From positions 1 through 48,975 of the forward strand of contig CALWHM010000013.1 of assembly GCA_944380395.1 (NCBI GenBank): a stretch of 48,975 nt of DNA, written 5' to 3'. Position 1 is the first letter of the stretch; each line of letters starts with the position of its first letter. The translations under genes and the position numbers were made by a program. Under the pieces are notes generated by a model, which did no database searches, had not been told where the DNA came from, and saw only the letters and a list, made by a program, of their open reading frames with translations. This DNA is from an uncultured Clostridia bacterium (GTDB taxonomy: Bacteria; Bacillota; Clostridia; Christensenellales; UBA3700). Below, piece by piece: positions 15,852 to 22,236 of the stretch.

Positions 15852-16751
15852 TTATAATATGTAAGGGGTGACTTGATACACATAGTTCAACCAATTACTG
15901 AACAATAAGGTGGCGGTGGAACGCCATTTCATATTCACGCGGTTTATGTCCCCTTCTATAAAGTAATGTACGGGCGGCTTGATGGGCAGACCTTTTTCCA
16001 AGTCGCGGAGATATTCCGAGCGCAAGGTAAAGCGGTCGTACTCACTGTGACCGGTGAAGAAGAACTTTTTATTATCCTTGCTTTTGGCTATGGACAGTCC
16101 GCATTGATCGCCCGCGGCAAGCACCTTTATATCCTTGCATTGCGCGACAGCCGCTTCATCCACGGCGGTATGGCGGGACATAGGGATATGCATAATATCG
16201 TTCATTCCGCGAAGGAGCGGCTCATTTTCGTCAAGCGAGCGCACGCGATACACGCCGAACAATTTTTCCGGCAATTGCACTTTATCTATGCCGTAATAGT
16301 GGTAAAGCGCCGCCTGCGCGCCCCAGCAAATGAACACGGTGGACGTTATGTATTTGTCCGCATAGTCCATTATGCGGGTAAGTTCTTCCCAATACGCCAC
16401 CTTTTCAAAAGGCAGCGTTTCCACCGGCGCGCCCGTGATTATCATACCGTCAAAGTGGCGGGAAGATATTTGATCGAACGTCTTATAAAACTTATCCAGA
16501 TGTTCAAGCGGAGTATGCGTGCCCGTATAGCTGCCCGTTTTGACCAGCGTGACGTTTACTTGCAGCGGAGAATTACCCAAAAGGCGCATAAGCTGAGTTT
16601 CCGTGTCCACTTTGGTAGGCATAAGATTGACTATGGCTATCTCAATGGGGCGGATATCCTGGCGCGTGGCGCGCGCATGCGACATTACGAATATATTCTC
16701 CCGCGCGAGTATATCGTGCGCAGGCAAAGATTTTGGTATTACTATCGGCAT
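15852..16751 (-). CDS. metA: Homoserine O-acetyltransferase (MetA family)
   Basis: The 299-residue protein activates homoserine for methionine synthesis. Catalytic residues are all visible: C142 in FICWGAQAA, H235 and E237 in TGHSEYD. Residue 111 is Glu (APVE), where E. coli succinyltransferase has Gly; in this family Glu111 marks acetyl-CoA use, so the product should be O-acetylhomoserine. This agrees with the upstream metY gene, which ends 11 bases before it. An AGAGGAG site precedes the ATG. Many annotations would call this 'O-succinyltransferase' by family name; the residue argues against that. Confidence 0.93.
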   Translation of the reverse strand: MPIVIPKSLPAHDILARENIFVMSHARATRQDIRPIEIAIVNLMPTKVDTETQLMRLLGNSPLQVNVTLVKTGSYTGTHTPLEHLDKFYKTFDQISSRHFDGMIITGAPVETLPFEKVAYWEELTRIMDYADKYITSTVFICWGAQAALYHYYGIDKVQLPEKLFGVYRVRSLDENEPLLRGMNDIMHIPMSRHTAVDEAAVAQCKDIKVLAAGDQCGLSIAKSKDNKKFFFTGHSEYDRFTLRSEYLRDLEKGLPIKPPVHYFIEGDINRVNMKWRSTATLLFSNWLNYVYQVTPYIL

Positions 16752-16762
16752 TTTTTCTCCTC

Positions 16763-18034
16763 TTACTTGGCGGCTTTGAGCGCGGCAAGCATATCTTCTA
16801 TTATATCTTCCTTATCCTCTATACCCACGGATACGCGGATAAGATTGTCCGGTACGCCCGCTTTCACAAGCTCTTCATCGCTGAGCTGGCGGTGCGTGGT
16901 GGTGGCGGGGTGAAGTACGCAAGTACGTACGTCCGCTATATGCGTGACTATCTTGGCAAGTGAAAGCGCTTTCATAAATTTGTTTGCCGCTGCCCTGCCG
17001 CCCTTTATTCCGAAGGTTATCATTCCCGAACAGCCGCCCTTGAAATACTTGCAGGCAAGCGCGTGCATAGGGTCGTCTTCCAAGCCGGGATAACGCACCC
17101 ATTCCACATTGTCCGCCGCCTTCAAGGCTTGCGCGAGAGCAAGCGCGTTTTCACTGTGCGCCTTCATTCTCAAATGCATGGTTTCCATACCCATATTGGT
17201 GAGATACGCATTGAACGGGGACATACAGCAGCCCATATCGCGCAGCATTTGCGCCCTTATCTTCACCACGAAAGCGGCACTGCCGCATGCGGTCTGATAG
17301 ACCATGCCGTGATAGCTCATATCCGGAGTGGTGAACATAGGGTAGCGCGCGTTACCGGTAAAGTCGAGCGTTTTGGAGCACACCACCATGCCGCCCAAAG
17401 AACTTGCGTGTCCGTCCATATACTTGGTGGTGGAATGCACCACTACGTCCGCGCCCCATTCAAACGGGCGATGCAGCACGGGCGTGGTAAGCGTGTTGTC
17501 TATCATAAGCAGCACGCCGTGCTTGCGGCATACGGGTACGACTTTTTCGTAATCAAAAACGTCCATACCGGGATTTGCGACGGACTCGCCGTAAATAAGG
17601 CGGGTTTTGTCGTCAATGAGTTTTTCTATCTCTTCCGCGGAAGTTTCCGCGTCTATAAAGCGGCATTCTATGCCCAGCCTGCGCAAAGTGACGTTGAACA
17701 GGTTGAAAGTGCCGCCGTATATCTTGGCGTAGGAGATAATATTGTCCCCCGCGCTGCACACGTTGGTGACAGCCATCAAGATAGCGGACATACCCGATGA
17801 AGCGGATATAGCCGCCGCGCCGCCCTCCAAAGCGGCCACCTTTTTTTCCAGCGCGTCGCAAGTGGGATTGCCTAAGCGCGAATACATATATCCGGGATCT
17901 TTAAGATCGAATACCTGCGCCAGCTGTTCGGGCGTGTCGTAGGCAAAAGTGGTGCTTTGATACAGCGGCAGGACTCTGGGTCCGCCGTTTGAAGGGGTGT
18001 ATCCTTCCTGTACGCATTTAGTGCCTTCTTTCAT
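16763..18034 (-). CDS. metY: O-acetylhomoserine sulfhydrylase (aminocarboxypropyltransferase)
   Basis: The 423-residue PLP enzyme of the Cys/Met metabolism family converts O-acetylhomoserine and sulfide to homocysteine. The N-terminus GYTPSNGGPRVLPLYQSTTF and YSRLGNPTCDALEKKVAALEGG are typical. The PLP lysine is K204 in HSTTKYMDGH, with the cofactor-binding D179 in MIDNT. An AAGGAGG site lies 4 bases before the ATG, behind a small GCGGC-GCT-GCCGC hairpin. It follows smpB by 30 bases and precedes metA. No S-box or other methionine riboswitch is recognisable upstream. Confidence 0.92.
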   Translation of the reverse strand: MKEGTKCVQEGYTPSNGGPRVLPLYQSTTFAYDTPEQLAQVFDLKDPGYMYSRLGNPTCDALEKKVAALEGGAAAISASSGMSAILMAVTNVCSAGDNIISYAKIYGGTFNLFNVTLRRLGIECRFIDAETSAEEIEKLIDDKTRLIYGESVANPGMDVFDYEKVVPVCRKHGVLLMIDNTLTTPVLHRPFEWGADVVVHSTTKYMDGHASSLGGMVVCSKTLDFTGNARYPMFTTPDMSYHGMVYQTACGSAAFVVKIRAQMLRDMGCCMSPFNAYLTNMGMETMHLRMKAHSENALALAQALKAADNVEWVRYPGLEDDPMHALACKYFKGGCSGMITFGIKGGRAAANKFMKALSLAKIVTHIADVRTCVLHPATTTHRQLSDEELVKAGVPDNLIRVSVGIEDKEDIIEDMLAALKAAK

Positions 18035-18064
18035 ATTATCCTCCTTGGCGGCAGCGCCGCATTG

Positions 18065-18523
18065 TCATCGGGTGTTATATTGTTTTATTGCGCGCTCTAT
18101 GTCGCGTTTGGCGTCGCGGTCGGCTATGGCGCGGCGCTTGTCGTGCCCTTCCTTACCTTTGGCAAGTCCCACTTCCACCTTTACAAGCCCTTTTTTGAAA
18201 TAAGCCCTTGTGGGTACAACGGTATATCCCTTTGCTTCCGTCTTGCCGCGCAGCTTGTTTATCTCCGCCTTGTTGAGCAATAAAACGCGCGTGCGCTTTG
18301 CCTCCGTGTTGAAGTAGCTGCCCTTTTCGTAAGGCTTGATGTGGGCGTTCACCAAAAGCGCCTGTCCGCCGCGGAATATCACAAAGCTGTCGCGCAGACT
18401 GAAATGTCCGCCGCGTACGGATTTGACTTCCGCGCCCGTGAGCACTATGCCGGCTTCAAACGTTTCCTCGATAAAGTAATCGTGGAACGCCTTTTTATTA
18501 TTATCTATTATTTTTATATCCAT
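18065..18523 (-). CDS. smpB: SsrA-binding protein SmpB
   Basis: SmpB carries tmRNA to stalled ribosomes. The 152-residue protein begins MDIKIIDNNKKAFHDYFIEE and has the canonical FEAGIVLTGAEVKSVRGG, an HIKPYEKGSYF segment and the basic C-terminal tail (KRDIERAIKQYNTR) that enters the mRNA channel. The start is fixed by an in-frame TGA two codons upstream. The only Shine-Dalgarno, GGAGG, is 12 bases upstream and lies in the 3' arm of the secG terminator hairpin. The rnr gene often found between secG and smpB is absent. Confidence 0.96.
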   Translation of the reverse strand: MDIKIIDNNKKAFHDYFIEETFEAGIVLTGAEVKSVRGGHFSLRDSFVIFRGGQALLVNAHIKPYEKGSYFNTEAKRTRVLLLNKAEINKLRGKTEAKGYTVVPTRAYFKKGLVKVEVGLAKGKEGHDKRRAIADRDAKRDIERAIKQYNTR

Positions 18524-18533
18524 ATATCAAAAA

Positions 18534-18557
18534 ATCCTCCGTTTTGATACGGAGGAT
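18534..18557 (-). terminator. Terminator between secG and smpB
   Basis: Leftward ATCCTCCGT, a 6-base loop and ACGGAGGAT are followed by a T-run at 18533-18529. The 3' arm contains the GGAGG that is the only candidate ribosome binding site for smpB, so folding would both terminate and mask smpB translation. Confidence 0.8.
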
Positions 18558-18576
18558 CTCTTCCTTTTATTTAGCC

Positions 18577-18870
18577 TTACGCCACAACGTTCAGGCTGTC
18601 CCATATCAAAAACAGTACGAAATACCCGATAGAGAACAGCAACATCAGCACACCGCATATCACCGTGCCGATTTTCAAGTTGCGGTCTTTGCTGCGCGGC
18701 TTTTTACCCACGTAAGTTTCCGTGGAACCGCCGCCTATTGCGGATATATTATCGTTGCTGCCCTTTTGCAGCAATACGAGCACTATGGTAGCAATACCCG
18801 ACAGCGCCATTAATATCATAAAAATGGGCTGCAGATAATTCATTAACTGATAAAAAGTATCACTAGACAT
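18577..18870 (-). CDS. secG: Preprotein translocase subunit SecG
   Basis: The 97-residue protein has two membrane segments (about residues 14-36 and 67-90) and the SecG linker with VLLQKGSNDNISAIGGGS followed by a basic cytoplasmic loop (KKPRSKDRN). SecG assists the SecYEG protein channel. It is longer than the usual 75 or so residues because the cytoplasmic loop is extended. A GGAGG site precedes the ATG. Position upstream of smpB is typical of Firmicutes. Confidence 0.88.
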   Translation of the reverse strand: MSSDTFYQLMNYLQPIFMILMALSGIATIVLVLLQKGSNDNISAIGGGSTETYVGKKPRSKDRNLKIGTVICGVLMLLFSIGYFVLFLIWDSLNVVA

Positions 18871-18900
18871 TAGCTATCCTCCGATATTGATTGCCATACT

Positions 18901-18929
18901 ATATTAGCACAAAGGCGCGGTGTTTTCAA
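18901..18929 (-). promoter_or_regulatory. Promoter of secG
   Basis: Leftward TTGAAA (18929-18924) and TAATAT (18906-18901) are spaced by 17 bases, giving a leader of about 25 bases. No separate promoter is evident before smpB, metY or metA. Confidence 0.7.
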
Positions 18930-18977
18930 GCGTTTTGCACATAATTTTACCGCTCATTAAAAAATTAAAGGAGTATT

Positions 18978-19664
18978 TTACAAATTATATCCCGCCGTAA
19001 CGCACTTGAATATGCATTCGGCTATCTCGTCGGCGTACTCGCGCGTGCGCAGAAGTTTCAGATCTTCCCCGTTGGAAATAAAGCCGCACTCCACTATAAC
19101 GGACGGTATAGCGGAACATTTGGCAATAAAATAATCCCCCGCCAGCGCGGAGTATTCCCTGCCGCTGTATTTGGAATTTATGTATGTATTGAACACGCTT
19201 TGCAGCTTTGCGGCAAACGCCCCGCCCGTGCCGCTGTCACCGTAAAACACCTGCACTCCGCGGCGGTACGACTTTGTATATTTATTAACGTGAATGCTTA
19301 TCACCGCGTTCGCTCCGGAAGACGCTATTATCTCCGCCCGCTTTTGCATATCTTCTTTTTTGTTCACACCCAAAGCGCCCTCGTCCTCACGGGTGAGAAT
19401 AACGCGCACACCGCCCTCTTCCAACCGCCTTTTTACGCGCTTTGTGACGGCAAGGTTGATGTCCGCCTCCCTGTCCCCTTCGGAGGACACCACTCCGCCG
19501 TCAAAGCCGCCGTGCCCCGCGTCCAGCACCACCGTGACTTCCGGCACCACCGCCAGAGCCTGAGCCGCCGCTCCGCCCGCAGCCGCAAGCGCCGCAACGC
19601 CCAAAACCAAGGCAAACACCAAGGGTTTTATCCACTTTCCTGACACCGCAACTATTTTACGCAT
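18978..19664 (-). CDS. cwlD: N-acetylmuramoyl-L-alanine amidase, CwlD-like
   Basis: The 228-residue protein has an N-terminal membrane or signal segment (about residues 12-38) and an Amidase_3 domain. Zinc ligands and catalytic Glu are visible: H51 in DAGHGGFDGG, E66 in GDREADIN, H125 in SIHVNKY and E192 in VIVECGF. Length and lack of binding repeats match CwlD, which with PdaA makes muramic lactam in the spore cortex. A vegetative amidase of the same family is possible, but spoIIE lies immediately upstream. Confidence 0.85.
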   Translation of the reverse strand: MRKIVAVSGKWIKPLVFALVLGVAALAAAGGAAAQALAVVPEVTVVLDAGHGGFDGGVVSSEGDREADINLAVTKRVKRRLEEGGVRVILTREDEGALGVNKKEDMQKRAEIIASSGANAVISIHVNKYTKSYRRGVQVFYGDSGTGGAFAAKLQSVFNTYINSKYSGREYSALAGDYFIAKCSAIPSVIVECGFISNGEDLKLLRTREYADEIAECIFKCVTAGYNL

Positions 19665-19704
19665 ATATCCGTTTTTTTACCCTTCATTTCCCCAAAAAGC
19701 CGAG

Positions 19705-19752
19705 TTATCCCCAAAGTTTTCCCCATAAACATATATTTGTGTGGAAAACTTT
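19705..19752. repeat. Inverted repeat with DnaA-box-like sequences
   Basis: AAAGTTTTCC (19713-19722) and GGAAAACTTT (19743-19752) form a 10-bp inverted repeat. TTATCCCCA at 19705-19713, TTTTCCCCA at 19717-19725 and TGTGGAAAA at 19740-19748 each match the DnaA box TTATCCACA except at one or two positions. It lies in the 204-base gap between spoIIE and cwlD, which holds no gene. Confidence 0.4.
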
Positions 19753-19868
19753 TGCCATTCATCATTATACATTATTCTGAATAAATTCAAATTATGCGCC
19801 TATTTTTACGCCTGTTTCAACTTATATCTTGCGCCTTTTTTCGCCGCTTTTTTACTATCTTTTCTTCT

Positions 19869-22115
19869 TTACCGCTCTTCTTCCTGCGCAAACAGCTTGA
19901 CCGCAAGCACGGTTGCGTCGTCCTTCAAACCGTTGTCCCGCGCCACGGCAAGCAGCATATCCGCCACGCGCTGAGGGTTTTCCGCCTGCAATTTGGTCAG
20001 CGCGTATTCCGCGCCGTGAACGGTGAGCGCGTCCGTTATCCCGTCGCTGACCATGACCAGCACGTCCCCGTCTTTGAGCGTCACCTGCCTGTAAACGGGC
20101 GTTATCTCATCCAATATACCCGCAGGCAGCGCTCCGCCCTCCACCGTTTTCACGGCGCCGCCGCTCAAAATAAAACTCTCCACCCCGCCCAGCTTGATAA
20201 ACTCCGCCGCTCCCGCGTTCAAATCGAGCACGCAGGCGTCCAGCGCGCAAAATTTTTCTCCGCCGCGCAAGGTGAGAAATCTGTTGATAAGCGCGGGTAT
20301 CGCACCCTTTTCAAAGCCGCACTTGCAATAGTTTTCCAACATTGTCAGGCAAGCCGCGCTCTCGGCTGCCGCCGCGCTGCCGCTGCCCATTCCGTCGCAC
20401 AGACCGATAAGCGCCCTGCCGCCGTCCAAAGCCGCGGCGGAATACATATCCCCCGGTCTGTCGCTCCCCTCCTTGACCGCGCCCGCCGCTCCGAACGCGG
20501 CGGCGAACTTTTCACGCGGCGCATACGTGAGAGTGACCGCGCCGAGTTCGGGCGTGCACCTTATCCTTTTGACCGCGCCCGTCAGGCGCGACACGACTTT
20601 TTGCACAACGCTTTTTTCTTCATCGCCCTTGCGCAGCCGCAATATCACGCGCCTTTCCTCCCCTTCTCCCAGCACCGCCGCGCCCAGACATACCACGTTC
20701 TCATATCCCAGCGCGTCTATGATAGCGGAAGCCGTTTCCTCATCGTTCCCGCCCGATTTGCCCACTTTGGAAGCAAGCCTGCCCAGCACCATGCCCGTGG
20801 ACCTCATCTGCTCTGCCGCCGCGGCGCCGCTTTGCAGGGCAAAGGCGCGTTTTGTTCGCATATTCAGCGCTTTTTGCGCGGACGCCGCGCACGCGTTCAT
20901 CACCTTATCCAACCTGCCGCACTTGCTTATCACAAACACGGGAAAGTCGTCCGCGGCGATCTCCTTTCCGTTCATTTTCTTTTCCACCGCCTTTTTGAAC
21001 ATATCCCTTCCCGCTATATCCGGGCACTTGTCGCGCTCCGCACATTGAGCGCACACAGACGAAACCACGTCCGCGCAAGCCGCTTCCGTTTCGTCCAAAC
21101 CCCCTCCGCCGTCCTCGAACTCCGCCGCCATGCCCATCATCAGCCGCGCGCAGCCGCCCAGCTTTTCAAACAGCTCCTCCCGCTCCTTTTCCACGGCATA
21201 TTTGAGCGCATCCGATTTTTCGGGAAAGAGCGCTTTCGCCAGCCTTTTCTGCGCCTTGTCCGGTATAAACAGCACCGCAAGCATACCCACCGCGGCAAGA
21301 CAGATGTTCAAAGTGTCAAACGGTTCAAACGCGCCCGTCACAAAACCGCACAGCAGATACACCCCTTCGCCCGCAAGCGCGGCGGGGAGTTTCCCCTGTC
21401 CGCGAAAACATTTTGCCGCCGCCCACACCGCCAAAGCCGCGCCGACCGCCGCCATATCGCGCATACATATGCCCGCGCCCAGCGAAAAAGCCGCGCATAT
21501 CCCCGCCCCGGGCAGAACGGGAAAGGCGGACGAGAGCAGGCAAAGCGCGCTTATCACGGTAAAATAAGGTCTGTATCCCCACAACTCCAGCGAATGCACG
21601 CCCATACCGAAGGCGGCGAGTATAAGACATAAAGAGAGCAGTTCGTCATATGAAAAGCGAACGTTTTTGCGCACCGTCACGGCAAAACAACCGATACAGC
21701 AGGCGGCGCAGAATGCCGTGTTTATCACCAGCGACGTTACGCCCTGCACCACCACTCCCTTAACGAACAGCGCGGTGAAAAAGCGGGGAAGCATACTCAA
21801 AAACGCCGCGCCGACCGCGGCGGGCGCCTTTAACTTTAAGTCGAATTTGCGGCAAATGAGTTTTACCGCGCCGAACACGGCAAGCGCGCTTGCCCCGTCT
21901 ATCAGAGAAAGCAGATCTCCGCAGGCGAGCGCGTTTCCGCCGAAGAACGCAAAAGAGAGCGCAAAGTAGTTTTTGCCGCAATATATGAGCGCGCAATAAA
22001 GACCTATGCCCAAGGGGACCATATCGGGTGCTGCCGCAGCCCTGCCGAGTATGTAAAACAAAACCAATGCCAGCAGCAGTTTGCCGACGGAATATCTGAA
22101 TTTTCCTGCTTTCAT
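19869..22115 (-). CDS. spoIIE: Stage II sporulation protein E (membrane PP2C phosphatase)
   Basis: SpoIIE dephosphorylates SpoIIAA to activate sigma-F in the forespore. From the ATG at 22115 the protein has 748 residues: about ten membrane segments in the first 300, a cytoplasmic linker with a Cys-rich patch (SSVCAQCAERDKCPD), and a C-terminal PP2C-type phosphatase with LIGLCDGMGSG and VSDGITDAL metal-binding motifs. A frame extension of 34 codons exists upstream but runs into the terminator hairpin of the P-type ATPase gene, so I reject it. No Shine-Dalgarno precedes the ATG and a TATAAT ends 6 bases before it. Confidence 0.92.
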   Translation of the reverse strand: MKAGKFRYSVGKLLLALVLFYILGRAAAAPDMVPLGIGLYCALIYCGKNYFALSFAFFGGNALACGDLLSLIDGASALAVFGAVKLICRKFDLKLKAPAAVGAAFLSMLPRFFTALFVKGVVVQGVTSLVINTAFCAACCIGCFAVTVRKNVRFSYDELLSLCLILAAFGMGVHSLELWGYRPYFTVISALCLLSSAFPVLPGAGICAAFSLGAGICMRDMAAVGAALAVWAAAKCFRGQGKLPAALAGEGVYLLCGFVTGAFEPFDTLNICLAAVGMLAVLFIPDKAQKRLAKALFPEKSDALKYAVEKEREELFEKLGGCARLMMGMAAEFEDGGGGLDETEAACADVVSSVCAQCAERDKCPDIAGRDMFKKAVEKKMNGKEIAADDFPVFVISKCGRLDKVMNACAASAQKALNMRTKRAFALQSGAAAAEQMRSTGMVLGRLASKVGKSGGNDEETASAIIDALGYENVVCLGAAVLGEGEERRVILRLRKGDEEKSVVQKVVSRLTGAVKRIRCTPELGAVTLTYAPREKFAAAFGAAGAVKEGSDRPGDMYSAAALDGGRALIGLCDGMGSGSAAAAESAACLTMLENYCKCGFEKGAIPALINRFLTLRGGEKFCALDACVLDLNAGAAEFIKLGGVESFILSGGAVKTVEGGALPAGILDEITPVYRQVTLKDGDVLVMVSDGITDALTVHGAEYALTKLQAENPQRVADMLLAVARDNGLKDDATVLAVKLFAQEEER

Positions 22116-22121
22116 GCCGCC

Positions 22122-22127
22122 ATTATA
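22122..22127 (-). promoter_or_regulatory. Candidate -10 element immediately upstream of spoIIE
   Basis: TATAAT on the leftward strand ends 6 bases before the ATG. No consensus -35 is at 17 bases, which could fit an activator-dependent promoter such as a Spo0A-controlled one, but no perfect 0A box is visible. Confidence 0.45.
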
Positions 22128-22204
22128 ACGCGGCGGCGCGTATATATAATGTATGATTTGGGCGAAAAACCGCGCTTTTTCGCAAGGATTGAAAGACGCA
22201 GCGT

Positions 22205-22230
22205 AAAAGCGCCGCAAACGCGGCGCTTTT
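22205..22230 (-). terminator. Terminator of the P-type ATPase gene
   Basis: An 11-bp perfect stem (AAAAGCGCCGC and its complement) with a 4-base loop ends in TTTT on the leftward strand, 7 bases beyond the stop. Confidence 0.85.
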
Positions 22231-22236
22231 ATACGG

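Noticed and set aside
15380-15894. Short leftward frames of 62 and 83 codons in the hairpin block
   Set aside because: They cross several perfect inverted repeats, lack ribosome binding sites and resemble no protein family; one runs into metA.
16752-18064. SAM (S-box) riboswitch before metY or metA
   Set aside because: None of the conserved S-box core or kink-turn sequence is present and the upstream gap is only 30 bases.
22116-22217. 34-codon N-terminal extension of spoIIE
   Set aside because: It begins inside the terminator hairpin of the neighbouring gene and is not like SpoIIE N-termini.
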